Shown: piece by piece, positions 1 to 8,583 of the stretch
How the letters are laid out: the number at the start of each line of letters is the position of its first letter
Position numbering within the stretch: position 1 is the first letter of the stretch
Assembly: GCA_002021875.1 (NCBI GenBank)
Contig: CP018627.1
Coordinates: 434,001 to 498,000, forward strand
Source of the DNA: Streptomyces hygroscopicus
GTDB lineage: Bacteria > Actinomycetota > Actinomycetes > Streptomycetales > Streptomycetaceae
Direction of reading: 5' to 3'
DNA: 64,000 nucleotides
Program-made: the position numbers and the translations under genes
The notes under the pieces: model-generated
What the model was told of the DNA's origin: nothing
The model's input: only the letters and a program-made list of their open reading frames with translations
Database searches by the model: none

Positions 1-11
1 GGTGTTGTTCA

Positions 12-1586
12 ATGGAACGAATTCGTCAGGGGCGCACGGTGGACCGCGGCCGTCCCACCCGACGCGACGTCCTGCGGACCGGTGGTCTGCTGCTCGGGGC
101 CCTCAGCGCTCCGGCGCTCCTGAGCGCGTGCGGCACGAACGCCGCCGCGGACGGGGCCGGCAACGTCCTGCGGGTTTCCCAGCCCGGGGACCCCAAGACG
201 CTGGACCCGCAGAAACAGGGCGACATGGTGTCCATGAACGTTCTGATCAACATGTTCGACACGCTCACCACCCGGGGCCGCGACAACCAGCTGCACCCCA
301 GGCTCGCTCTCTCCTGGAAGGCCACCGACGCGCGCACCTGGCGCTTCGCGCTCCGCCCCGGGGTGACCTTCCACAACGGTGAGGCGTGCGACGCACGGGC
401 CGTCGCGTTCAGCATCGAGCGGCTGCTCGACCCCGCCACCAAGTCACCGATCGTCGAACTGCGCTACGTCAAGGGCGTCACCGTGGTCGACCGGCTCACC
501 GTGGACGTGCACACCACCGTGCACGACCCGATCCTGCCCGCCAAGCTCTCCCTGTTCGGCGGAGTGGTCCTGCCGCCCCGCCACCTCTCGGAGGCGGGCG
601 ACGCCGCGTTCGCCGAACACCCCGTCGGCACCGGCCCCTTCACCTTCGTCAGCTGGCGGCGCGACCACGAACTGCGCATGCGGGCCTACGCCGGCCACTG
701 GAACGGACGGCCGAGCGTCGACGGCCTCGTCTTCAGCCCCGCGCCCAACGCCTCGTCCTCCCTCGCCGCCCTCCAGAGCGGAGGCGTCGACCTCGTCGCC
801 GGACTCACCCCGGACGCCGCCCAGCAGCTCGACGGCTACTCCGGTGTCACGCTGGACGGCTACACGGGGATCCGCACGTCCTATCTGTCCCTGAACACCC
901 TGGAACGGGGCCCGCTCCAGGACCGTCGCGTGCGCCAGGCGCTCAACCACGCGATCGATGTCCCCCTGCTGATCAAGGCAGTGCTCGGCGGCAAAGCCAC
1001 CGAGACACCCGCCCTCGTGCCGCGTGGCGCCTTCGGCTTCGACCCCACGGTGAAGCCCTTCACCCGCTCCCTGGAGACCGCGCGCACCCTCCTCGCCGAG
1101 GCCGGCCACCCGCACGGCTTCGCCACGACGCTCACCGCGTCCAACGTCGACTCCAACGTCGCCGAGGCCCTGTCGGGACTGCTCGCCGGAGCAGGGGTGC
1201 GGGCCCGGGTCAACCTGCTCGACCCCGGCACCTACGCCGCCCGGCTCACCTCCGACAACCGGGGCGCACTCGGCCCGATCTACCTGGCGGCCAGCACCGT
1301 CTGGACGATGGACGGCCAGAGCATCGTCCAGTCCAACGTACGCAGCGACCGGCGCCAGAGCCGCTGGCACTCCAAGGAGGCCGACCGCCTCATCGACGTC
1401 GAAGAGCTCTCCGAAAGCCCCGCGAAGCGCAAACGGGCCTTCTCGGACCTGCAACGGCTGATGCGCCAGGAAGCACCCTTCGTCTTCCTCTACCAGCTCG
1501 ACAACATCTTCGCTCGTAACGACCGCCCCCGCTGGACGCCGGGATCCGCAGGCGTCCTCGCCATGGAGAGCGCGGAGGTCTCCTGA
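12..1586 (+). CDS. ABC importer substrate-binding lipoprotein (dipeptide/oligopeptide family)
   Basis: This is an extracellular solute-binding protein of the SBP family 5 type (DppA/OppA), about 524 aa, which captures a peptide or similar ligand for the permeases encoded next. The N-terminus has a Tat-like TRRDVLRTGG motif, a hydrophobic stretch and a lipobox (LLSAC), so it is probably exported folded and lipid-anchored. The body has typical family features such as RVSQPGDPKTLDP, TFHNGE and GTGPFTF. The ATG lies at the edge of the window with no visible ribosome site; an in-frame GTG at 39 has AGGGG six bases upstream and is a good alternative start. The stop overlaps the start of the permease gene. 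The ligand cannot be told from sequence. Confidence 0.9.
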   Translation: MERIRQGRTVDRGRPTRRDVLRTGGLLLGALSAPALLSACGTNAAADGAGNVLRVSQPGDPKTLDPQKQGDMVSMNVLINMFDTLTTRGRDNQLHPRLALSWKATDARTWRFALRPGVTFHNGEACDARAVAFSIERLLDPATKSPIVELRYVKGVTVVDRLTVDVHTTVHDPILPAKLSLFGGVVLPPRHLSEAGDAAFAEHPVGTGPFTFVSWRRDHELRMRAYAGHWNGRPSVDGLVFSPAPNASSSLAALQSGGVDLVAGLTPDAAQQLDGYSGVTLDGYTGIRTSYLSLNTLERGPLQDRRVRQALNHAIDVPLLIKAVLGGKATETPALVPRGAFGFDPTVKPFTRSLETARTLLAEAGHPHGFATTLTASNVDSNVAEALSGLLAGAGVRARVNLLDPGTYAARLTSDNRGALGPIYLAASTVWTMDGQSIVQSNVRSDRRQSRWHSKEADRLIDVEELSESPAKRKRAFSDLQRLMRQEAPFVFLYQLDNIFARNDRPRWTPGSAGVLAMESAEVS

Positions 1587-2578
1587 TGAGCGCCCTCACC
1601 CTCGACAAGCCACCCACCCCGGCGGACGCCCCGTCGCGCCACCGGGACACCGGAAGGCTGCTGCGCACCGTTCTGAGGCGCCTGGGCACGGCACTGTTCG
1701 TCCTGCTGTGCACGGCGACCGTCTCGTTCTTCCTCGTACGGCTCTCCGGCGACCCCGTGAAGATCCTGCTGCCGCCCGACGCCACGGCCCACCAGGAGAG
1801 CGTGCTCCGCGCGTCCCTCGGACTCGACCGGCCGCTGTTCACGCAATACCTCGAGTACCTCTGGGGACTGCCCCGCCTCGACCTCGGCGACTCCCTGGTC
1901 TACGGCCAGCCCGTCAGCGAAATCCTCGCCGACCGGCTTCCCGCCACGATCGAACTGGCCGCCGCCGCCCTGGCGGTGACCCTCGTCATCGCCATCCCGG
2001 CGGGCATCTTCGCCGCGATGCGCCGCGGCCGCCGCTCCGACCACACCGTGATGACCGGTGTCCTGCTCGGCCAGTCCACCCCGCCGTTCTGGGTCGGCAT
2101 CCTCCTCATCCTGGTCTTCGCCGTCTGGCTGCGCGCCCTGCCCGCCTCCGGATACGGCACCTTCGCCAATCTGGTCCTGCCGGCCGTCACCCTCGCCGTC
2201 TACTCCGTGGCCGTCGTGGCGCGGCTGCTGCGCTCCTCGCTGATCGACGTCCTGTCCTCCGACCACATCCGGAGCTCCCGCGCCAAGGGCTTCGGGCCGC
2301 TGAAGGTGGTGCTCAGGCACGGGCTGCGCAATGCCTCACTGCCGGTGGTGACCGTCATCGGCCTCGAAGTGGGCAACCTGCTCGGCGGGGCGATCCTCAC
2401 CGAACGGGTCTTCTCCTGGCCCGGAGTCGGACAGCTGACCGTCGAGGCGATCTCCAATCGCGACTTCCCGCTCGTCCAGGCCACCGTCCTGTTCTTCGCC
2501 GCCACCTTCGTCGTGGTGAACCTGCTCGTCGACCTCTCCTACAGCTTCCTCGACCCGAGGGTGAGGACGTCCCGATGA
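1586..2578 (+). CDS. ABC importer permease, DppB type
   Basis: First inner-membrane permease of the importer, 330 aa. It has an N-terminal membrane segment (about residues 30-55), further hydrophobic segments and the EAA-type cytoplasmic loop (around SSDHIRSSRAKGFGPLKVVLRHGLRN) that docks to the ATPases. The C-terminal part (VFSWPGVGQL, then the region up to DPRVRTSR) is typical of DppB/OppB proteins. The start overlaps the binding-protein stop by one base, and the stop overlaps the next gene by four bases, so the five genes are one transcription unit. Family assignment is secure, substrate is not. Confidence 0.92.
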   Translation: MSALTLDKPPTPADAPSRHRDTGRLLRTVLRRLGTALFVLLCTATVSFFLVRLSGDPVKILLPPDATAHQESVLRASLGLDRPLFTQYLEYLWGLPRLDLGDSLVYGQPVSEILADRLPATIELAAAALAVTLVIAIPAGIFAAMRRGRRSDHTVMTGVLLGQSTPPFWVGILLILVFAVWLRALPASGYGTFANLVLPAVTLAVYSVAVVARLLRSSLIDVLSSDHIRSSRAKGFGPLKVVLRHGLRNASLPVVTVIGLEVGNLLGGAILTERVFSWPGVGQLTVEAISNRDFPLVQATVLFFAATFVVVNLLVDLSYSFLDPRVRTSR

Positions 2579-3489
2579 CCCTCTTGTCACCTGCCGCGAC
2601 CGGCCACGCCCCGGCGGCGGCACCGGCCGGCGGTTCCCGGTCCGTCGTCCTGCGCGCGCTGCTGCGCAACAAGCTCGCCGTCCTGGCCCTCGCCGTACTC
2701 GCCGTACTGCTGATCGCCGCCCTGTTCGCACCGCTCATCGCCCCCTACGACCCCAACGCGCAGAACCTGCTCCTGCGGCTGCGGCCCCCCGCCTGGCAGG
2801 ACGGCGGCAGCGGCGCCCACCTCCTCGGCACCGACCAGCTGGGCCGCGACATGCTCTCGCGCGTCATCTACGGCGCCCGGGTCTCCCTGCTCGTCGGCGC
2901 GGGGGCCGCCCTGCTCGCCGGTGTCATCGGCACCGTCGTGGGACTGGCCTCCGGTTACTTCGGCGGCTGGGCGGACCGGGTGCTCATGCGGCTCGCCGAC
3001 GTCCAGCTCGCCTTCCCCTCGCTGCTCCTGGCCCTCGCCATCGTCGGCTTCCTCGGCTCGGGTCTGTGGTACGTGATCCTGGTGCTCGGCTTCACCGGCT
3101 GGGTCTCCTACGCCCGCGTCGTGCGGTCCGAGGTGATGTCGCTGCGCACGCGCGACTTCATCACCGAGGCCCGGGCGATCGGCGTCACCGACGTCACCAT
3201 CATGCGCCGCCATCTGCTGCCCAACGTGTTGGCACCGCTGGCCACCATCGGAACCCTGCACGTCGCCGCCGCGATCGTCGCCGAGGCTTCCCTGAGCTAT
3301 CTGGGCCTGGGAGTGCCCAAGGAGACGGTCACCTGGGGCGCCATGCTCTCCGACGGCCAGCTCTATCTGGGCACCTCCTGGTGGGTCGCCGTATTCCCCG
3401 GCATCGCGCTGATGCTGACCTCTCTCGCCATCAACATCACCGGCGACGCCCTGCGGGACGTCGCGGACCCGAAGGTCTACCGCCGATGA
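2575..3489 (+). CDS. ABC importer permease, DppC type
   Basis: Second permease of the importer, 304 aa, starting at the ATG that overlaps the upstream stop (ATGA). It has a variable N-terminus, a transmembrane segment around LAVLALAVLAVLLIAALFAPL, the LLGTDQLGRDMLSRVIYGAR motif that marks DppC/OppC proteins, and an EAA loop around DFITEARAIGVTD. It ends in DVADPKVYRR, the usual C-terminus of this family. It should pair with the upstream DppB-type protein to form the translocation pore. The next ATPase gene overlaps its stop by four bases. Confidence 0.92.
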   Translation: MTLLSPAATGHAPAAAPAGGSRSVVLRALLRNKLAVLALAVLAVLLIAALFAPLIAPYDPNAQNLLLRLRPPAWQDGGSGAHLLGTDQLGRDMLSRVIYGARVSLLVGAGAALLAGVIGTVVGLASGYFGGWADRVLMRLADVQLAFPSLLLALAIVGFLGSGLWYVILVLGFTGWVSYARVVRSEVMSLRTRDFITEARAIGVTDVTIMRRHLLPNVLAPLATIGTLHVAAAIVAEASLSYLGLGVPKETVTWGAMLSDGQLYLGTSWWVAVFPGIALMLTSLAINITGDALRDVADPKVYRR

Positions 3490-4331
3490 CCATCGACCGA
3501 CCGACAACCGACCCGTCCCAGCGGCCGGCGGACGAGCAGCCGCTGCTGGAAATCAACGGCCTCAGCGTCGACTTCAGGCTCGAGACCTCCGTCGTGCACG
3601 CCGTCCAGGACGTCTCCCTCCACGTCCGCGCCGGTGAGACGCTCGCCGTCGTGGGCGAGTCGGGCAGCGGGAAGACCGCCACCGCGCTGTCCGTCCCGCG
3701 TCTGAACCCGAGCCCGCCGTGCGTCTACGCGAGCGGCGAGATCCTCTTCGACGGACGTGATCTGCTGGCGCTCTCCGAGAAGGAACTCGCCCGGATCCGG
3801 GGCCGCGACATCGCCATGGTCTTCCAGGACCCGATGACCTGCCTCGATCCGCTGCAGCGCGTCGGGGCACAGGTGGCCGAGGTGCTCAGGCACCACACCG
3901 GTATGTCCCGCGCCGAGGCCAGGGACGCCGCGCTGGACGCGCTGGACGAGGTCGGCATACCCGACCCGGCCCTGCGCTACCGGCAGTATCCGCACGAACT
4001 CTCCGGCGGCCTGCGGCAGCGCGTGATGATCGCGACCGCACTGGTGGGACGGCCCCGCCTGCTCATCGCCGACGAGCCGACCACCGCCCTGGACGTCACC
4101 GTGCAGAGCCAGATCCTCGACCTGCTCGTCACCCTCCAGCACAAGCACGGCATGGCGGTCGTGCTGATCACCCATGACCTGGCGGTCGTGGCGGAGACCG
4201 CCGACCGCGTCGTGGTCATGAACCAGGGCAAGGTCGTCGAGACCGGCGACGTGCTCGACGTCTTCGACCGTCCGGCCGACGACTACACCCGCAAACTGCT
4301 CGCCGCCACCCCGCGATTGGAGGCCGCATGA
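3486..4331 (+). CDS. ABC importer ATPase, DppD type
   Basis: First nucleotide-binding subunit, 281 aa. The Walker A motif is GESGSGKTA, the Q-loop region is VFQDPMTCLDP, the signature is LSGGLRQRV, Walker B is LLIADEPT and the switch histidine is in LITHDLA. The C-terminal DDYTRKLLAATP segment is typical of the oligopeptide ATPase C-terminal extension. One oddity is the signature LSGGL instead of the more frequent LSGGM/LSGGQ, which is common in DppD. Start chosen at the ATG overlapping the permease stop. Confidence 0.92.
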   Translation: MTIDRPTTDPSQRPADEQPLLEINGLSVDFRLETSVVHAVQDVSLHVRAGETLAVVGESGSGKTATALSVPRLNPSPPCVYASGEILFDGRDLLALSEKELARIRGRDIAMVFQDPMTCLDPLQRVGAQVAEVLRHHTGMSRAEARDAALDALDEVGIPDPALRYRQYPHELSGGLRQRVMIATALVGRPRLLIADEPTTALDVTVQSQILDLLVTLQHKHGMAVVLITHDLAVVAETADRVVVMNQGKVVETGDVLDVFDRPADDYTRKLLAATPRLEAA

Positions 4332-5200
4332 CCACCGAAGCCGCTGCGCCCGCGCCCCCGGCCGGAAGGGTTCTCCTGGAACTCGTGGGCCTGCGCAAGG
4401 AGTTCGGCACCAGGACGGTGAACGTGGCCGTCGACGACGTCTCGCTCGAGGTCCACGAAGGGGAGACCCTGGCCCTGGTCGGCGAGTCCGGCTGCGGCAA
4501 GACCACCCTGACCCGGCTGCTGCTGAAGCTCGTCGAACCCACCGCCGGAAACGTGCGCTTCGACGGACAGGACCTCGCCGCCCTCTCCCCCGCCGGGCTG
4601 CGTGCCGTACGCCGCCAGATGCAGGTCGTCCTCCAGGACCCGTACTCCAGCATGAACCCGCGGATGCGCATCACCGACATCGTCGCCGAACCGCTGGTCA
4701 CCCACGATCCCGAGGCCCGCGGGCGGCGCGCCCGGGCCCGCACCCGGGAACGGGTCGGGGAACTCCTGGAGGCCGTGGGCCTGGACGCCGGCATCCAGGA
4801 CCGCTACCCGCACGAGTTCTCCGGCGGCCAGCGCCAACGCGTCTCGATCGCACGGGCCCTGGCGCTCCGGCCACGTCTGCTCGTGCTCGACGAGCCCACC
4901 AGCGCACTGGATGTCTCCGTGCAGGCCACCGTCCTCGACCTGCTGGCGGATCTCCAGAGGCGGCTGGGCCTCACCTATGTGTTCGTCTCGCACAACCTCG
5001 CCGTCGTACGGCAGGTGGCCGACCGGGTCGCGGTGATGCGCCGAGGGCGGCTGGTCGAGGTGGGCGAGACGGCCGCGGTGCTGCGCACCCCCCAGCACCC
5101 CTACACGCGGCAACTGCTCGACGCGGTGCCGGTCCTCGACCCGCGCAGGGGCCGCCGCGCCGCGGACCGCGTGTCCCTGACGAGCGACGAGAGCCGATGA
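4328..5200 (+). CDS. ABC importer ATPase, DppF type
   Basis: Second nucleotide-binding subunit, 290 aa, forming a heterodimer with the preceding ATPase. Walker A is GESGCGKTTL, the Q-loop is VLQDPYSSMNPRM, the signature is FSGGQRQRVSIARAL, Walker B is LLVLDEPTSALD and the switch region is VFVSHNLAVV. The TPQHPYTRQLLDAVP segment near the end is diagnostic of DppF/OppF. It starts four bases before the upstream stop and ends 11 bases before the convergent ROK-like gene. Confidence 0.92.
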   Translation: MTTEAAAPAPPAGRVLLELVGLRKEFGTRTVNVAVDDVSLEVHEGETLALVGESGCGKTTLTRLLLKLVEPTAGNVRFDGQDLAALSPAGLRAVRRQMQVVLQDPYSSMNPRMRITDIVAEPLVTHDPEARGRRARARTRERVGELLEAVGLDAGIQDRYPHEFSGGQRQRVSIARALALRPRLLVLDEPTSALDVSVQATVLDLLADLQRRLGLTYVFVSHNLAVVRQVADRVAVMRRGRLVEVGETAAVLRTPQHPYTRQLLDAVPVLDPRRGRRAADRVSLTSDESR

Positions 5201-5211
5201 CCGGCCACGCG

Positions 5212-6171
5212 CTACAGGTGCGAGACGACGAGACCGGCGCCGCCGAGCAGCGCGACATCGTCGACGGCGGCCGTGCCGACGAGCACCCGCGGCTGCTCGG
5301 CGCCCGAGAAGGCGACGGCGTCCCGCAGCCGCTCCTCCACCACGGTGCGAAATCGCTCACCGCCCTCGCGCGCCTCACCGTGCAGGATGAAGAGGCCGGG
5401 TGCGAAGAGCTGCTGCACGTTCACCAGCCCCAGCGCGAGGTTTTGCGCGTACTCCTCCACCACCCGCCCGGCGAGCGCGTCCCCGCGGTGCACCAGTGCC
5501 TCCAGGGACGTCTCGCCCCCGAGCCCCACGGCGCGGGCCCGGGCCCGCAGCCAGCCGGTGGTGGCCACGGTCTTCCAGCAGCCGCGGTTCCCGCAGGTGC
5601 ACCGCTCGCCACTGGCCGACACGGTCATATGCGCGCCGCTGCGCCCGCCGGGCGGGGCCATCACCTCGCCGTCGTAGAGGATCCCCACGCCGAGTACCTC
5701 GCCTGTGGAGACCGAGGCGAAGGTGCGCCGTCCACGACCGGCGCCGAACCAGCGATCGCCGAGCACCTGCAGCCGCGCCCGATGCTCCACCCGCACGCTC
5801 GCCCCGGTGAGCGCGCCGAGCCGCTCCGTGACCGGATAGCCGTGCAGTCCGGGGGCATCGTTCACCTCCATGATCAGACCCGTGACGGGGTCCACGAGCC
5901 CGGCGGCGGCCACCCCGATCCCCTGAAGTTCATGGCCGGTGAAGACCCCGGCCGCTCCGGCCAGCGCCGTGTCGATGTCCGCGGGGGTGGCGGTGGCCGC
6001 GTCGTACGACGACTCGGTGCGGTCCAGTATCCGGCCCGCCATGGACAGTACGGCCGCCCTGACCCGACCGGGGACCAGCTCGACGGCCCCCAGCCGCCGA
6101 GGCGCCTGGGGAGCGGCCGGTTGCGGCGCGGCCTCGGGGACCAGTCGCAACGGAGAACGTTTGTGCGCCAT
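5212..6171 (-). CDS. ROK-family protein with degenerate kinase site
   Basis: A 319-aa protein of the ROK (repressor, ORF, kinase) family. Visible landmarks are GIGVAAAGLVDPVTG and a zinc-binding CTCGNRGC motif near residue 190. There is no N-terminal winged helix, so it is not a classical ROK repressor. The usual N-terminal DxGGT phosphate loop reads LGAVELVPGRV, and the place of the catalytic Asp in the usual ENDANAAALG reads EHRARLQVLG, so both ATP-binding and catalytic features look lost. It is divergent from the creatininase operon with a 41-base gap and convergent with the importer. It may be a sugar or ligand sensor rather than a kinase; its function is unknown. Confidence 0.75.
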   Translation of the reverse strand: MAHKRSPLRLVPEAAPQPAAPQAPRRLGAVELVPGRVRAAVLSMAGRILDRTESSYDAATATPADIDTALAGAAGVFTGHELQGIGVAAAGLVDPVTGLIMEVNDAPGLHGYPVTERLGALTGASVRVEHRARLQVLGDRWFGAGRGRRTFASVSTGEVLGVGILYDGEVMAPPGGRSGAHMTVSASGERCTCGNRGCWKTVATTGWLRARARAVGLGGETSLEALVHRGDALAGRVVEEYAQNLALGLVNVQQLFAPGLFILHGEAREGGERFRTVVEERLRDAVAFSGAEQPRVLVGTAAVDDVALLGGAGLVVSHL

Positions 6172-6212
6172 GCGCCGACTCTGCCATGGCCCCGTTTCGG
6201 AGAGGTAGCACC

Positions 6213-6983
6213 GTGAGCCAATCGAGACTGACCGAACTCACCTGGCGCGAGGTGCGCCGGGCCGGCGAGGAGGGCATCGCTCTGCTGCCCATCGGTTCGC
6301 AGGAGCAGCACGCCTCGCACCTTCCGATGGGCACCGACACCCTCCTGGTCGAGGAGGTGGTGGACCGCGCGCTGGACATGCTCGCCCGGGAGGCCGGGCC
6401 CGGCGTGGTGCGGTTGCCGGCGCTGCCCTTCGGGCACAGCCCGCACCACTTGTTCGCGGCGGCCGTCTCGCTCTCCGCGGCGACCTTGGGCGCGGTGCTG
6501 GACGACATCCTCGACTCGCTCGTGACCAGCGGATACCGCCGCGTCATGGTCGTGAACGGCCATGGCGGCAACGACGAGATCATGCGGCTCGCCGTGAAGC
6601 GGTTCGCGCTGCGTTCCCCGGTGACGGTCGCCGCCTGCTCGTACTGGACCCTCACCGCGGGTGAGGACGGAGCGGGGCGGCCGGATGTCACCCCGGGGCA
6701 TGCCGGATGGTTCGAGACGTCACTCATGCTGGCGGCCCACCCGGACCTGGTGCGGACACCGGTGCCCGCCCGCGCTCCGGTCGAACCGCCGCCCCTGTTC
6801 GACACCCCGCCCTACCCGGGCCTGACGGTGGAGCGCCACGGGGAATGGGAGCGGGTCGGCGGCTCCACGGACGACGCCTGCGATGCCGACGCCGCCCGGG
6901 GCGACCGGCTGCTGGAGGACCGGGCACGCGGACTGGCCCGGGCGATCCATGCCTTCGACGCGGCGAGCCGGTCACCCCGATGA
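6213..6983 (+). CDS. Creatininase-fold amidohydrolase
   Basis: A 256-aa member of the creatininase family (creatinine amidohydrolase, 3-dehydro-scyllo-inosose hydrolase, MftE-type enzymes), which hydrolyse cyclic or linear amides with two metal ions. Metal-ligand motifs are GSQEQHASHLPMGTD near the N-terminus and VVNGHGGND around residue 115. The GTG at 6213 was chosen because GGAGAGG lies seven bases upstream; an ATG at 6186 gives nine more residues but no clear ribosome site. It is followed by an enolase-superfamily gene and a RidA gene, which suggests a small catabolic operon working with the upstream importer. The natural substrate cannot be read from sequence. Confidence 0.8.
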   Translation: MSQSRLTELTWREVRRAGEEGIALLPIGSQEQHASHLPMGTDTLLVEEVVDRALDMLAREAGPGVVRLPALPFGHSPHHLFAAAVSLSAATLGAVLDDILDSLVTSGYRRVMVVNGHGGNDEIMRLAVKRFALRSPVTVAACSYWTLTAGEDGAGRPDVTPGHAGWFETSLMLAAHPDLVRTPVPARAPVEPPPLFDTPPYPGLTVERHGEWERVGGSTDDACDADAARGDRLLEDRARGLARAIHAFDAASRSPR

Positions 6984-6997
6984 TGCGAGGAGTAGCA

Positions 6998-8125
6998 ATG
7001 AAGATCACTGACGTCGACGTATGGGTGGTCAACCTCCCCCTCGTCAACCCCTTCACCAGCTCGTTCGAGACCAAGACGGGCGAGACGCGCACCGTGGTGC
7101 GCATTCGCACCGATGAGGGTGTCGAGGGCTGGGGCGAGACGATGTGGGGCGCGCCGGTCGCCGCGATCGTCCGGTCGATGGCCCCGGACCTGATCGGGAC
7201 CAGCCCGTTCGCGCTGGAGAGCTTTCACCGCAAGCGGCACATGGTGCCGTTCTTCTACGGCTACCTCGGCTACGCGGCGATCGCCGCCCTCGATGTGGCC
7301 TGCTGGGACGCGATGGGCAAGGCCACCGATCAGTCCGTCACCGATCTGCTGGGCGGTGCCGTCCGCGACGAGGTCCCGATCACCGCGCTCATCACCCGCG
7401 CCGACGCGCCGGGCGCGCAGGGCGCGGGCCTGCCCGAGGCGATGGCGGAGCACGCGGTACGCGTCGTGGCGGAGGGCGGCTTCGAGGCCGTCAAGCTCAA
7501 GGGCACGAAGGACTGCGCGGGCGATGTCGCCATCCTGCGCGCCGTGCGCGAGGCGCTGCCCGGGGTGAACCTGCGCGTCGACCCGAACGCGGCCTGGTCG
7601 GTCCCCGACTCGATACGCGCCGGCATAGCCCTGGAGGAACTCGACCTGGAGTATCTGGAGGACCCCTGCGTCGGCATCGAGGGGATGAGCCAGGTGAAGG
7701 CGAAGGTGCGCATCCCGCTGTGCACCAACATGTGCGTGGTGCGCTTCGAGGAGTTCGCCCCCGCCATGCGGCTGAACGCCGTCGATGTCATCCACGGTGA
7801 CGTCTACAAGTGGGGCGGTATCGCGGCGACCAAAGCGCTGGCCGCGCACTGCGAGACCTTCGGCCTGGGCATGAACCTGCACAGCGGAGGCGAGCTGGGC
7901 ATCGCCACGGCGGCACACCTGGCCGTCGTCTCCAGCACCCCCGTGCTCTCGCGCGCCATCGACAGCATGTACTACCTGCACGCCGACGACATCATCGAGC
8001 CGCTGCACCTGGAGAACGGCCGGCTGAGGGTGCCGACGGGACCGGGGCTTGGCGTGAGCGTGGACGAGGAAAAGCTCCGGCACTACGCCGCGGCCAACGA
8101 GCGGGACGGGGACCTGACGGGATGA
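6998..8125 (+). CDS. Enolase-superfamily enzyme (mandelate racemase/glucarate dehydratase-like)
   Basis: A 375-aa enzyme that should abstract an alpha-proton from a carboxylate. It has the N-terminal capping domain and a barrel with the base motif VKLKG (KxK), metal ligands in VDPNAAW and EDP, and a histidine in NLHSGGELG, which places it nearer the mandelate racemase and glucarate dehydratase subgroups than dipeptide epimerases. The ATG at 6998 follows GAGGAG with good spacing; earlier in-frame ATGs exist but have no ribosome site. It is coupled to the RidA gene by an ATGA overlap. Likely a dehydratase or racemase in the same catabolic route as the creatininase-fold protein. Confidence 0.82.
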   Translation: MKITDVDVWVVNLPLVNPFTSSFETKTGETRTVVRIRTDEGVEGWGETMWGAPVAAIVRSMAPDLIGTSPFALESFHRKRHMVPFFYGYLGYAAIAALDVACWDAMGKATDQSVTDLLGGAVRDEVPITALITRADAPGAQGAGLPEAMAEHAVRVVAEGGFEAVKLKGTKDCAGDVAILRAVREALPGVNLRVDPNAAWSVPDSIRAGIALEELDLEYLEDPCVGIEGMSQVKAKVRIPLCTNMCVVRFEEFAPAMRLNAVDVIHGDVYKWGGIAATKALAAHCETFGLGMNLHSGGELGIATAAHLAVVSSTPVLSRAIDSMYYLHADDIIEPLHLENGRLRVPTGPGLGVSVDEEKLRHYAAANERDGDLTG

Positions 8126-8532
8126 GCGAGCGGACGAGCAAGCGGGCCGTGCACACACCCGGGGCCCCTCGCCCCGCGGGTGCCTACTCCCAGGGCGTGG
8201 TGGCGGGCGGGTTCCTGTACACGGCGGGCTTCGGCCCGCAGGACCCGGTGACGGGCGAGATTCCGGAAGGCGTCGGGGCACAGACCGCACAGGTACTGCG
8301 CAACATCGCCGCCGTGCTCGCCGAACAGGGGCTGACCCTGCGGGACGTGGTGAAGGTGACGACACACCTGCAGCATCTGAAGCGGGACTTCGCCGGGTAC
8401 GACGCCGCCTACCGCGAGTTCTTCAACGAGCCCTGTCCGGTGCGCACCACCGTCGGCTCTGATCTGATGGACATCCTGGTGGAGATCGACGTGGTGGCCG
8501 TCGTACCGGGCACGGACGGGGCGTTCCGATGA
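8122..8532 (+). CDS. RidA-family enamine/imine deaminase
   Basis: A 136-aa RidA (YjgF/YER057c/UK114) protein. The family hydrolyses reactive enamine or imine intermediates released by PLP or dehydratase enzymes. Conserved segments are PAGAYSQGVVAGGFLYTAG near the N-terminus, QTAQVLRNIAAVLAEQG in the middle and the conserved Arg in PVRTTV near the C-terminus. It overlaps the stop of the enolase-superfamily gene (ATGA), which implies that it clears an unstable product of that pathway. It is followed by the operator-like repeat and the IclR gene. Confidence 0.88.
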   Translation: MSERTSKRAVHTPGAPRPAGAYSQGVVAGGFLYTAGFGPQDPVTGEIPEGVGAQTAQVLRNIAAVLAEQGLTLRDVVKVTTHLQHLKRDFAGYDAAYREFFNEPCPVRTTVGSDLMDILVEIDVVAVVPGTDGAFR

Positions 8533-8541
8533 ATCGTCTGT

Positions 8542-8562
8542 CCGTTCCGGATAATGGAACGG
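8542..8562. promoter_or_regulatory. Inverted repeat, probable IclR operator
   Basis: A perfect inverted repeat of CCGTTCC and GGAACGG arms with a seven-base centre (GGATAAT) sits 22 bases before the IclR start codon. The GTTCC...GGAAC form resembles known IclR-family operators. It most likely gives autoregulation of the regulator and the downstream hydrolase gene. Confidence 0.65.
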
Positions 8563-8583
8563 CGATGAGTTAGGCTGAGTGAC

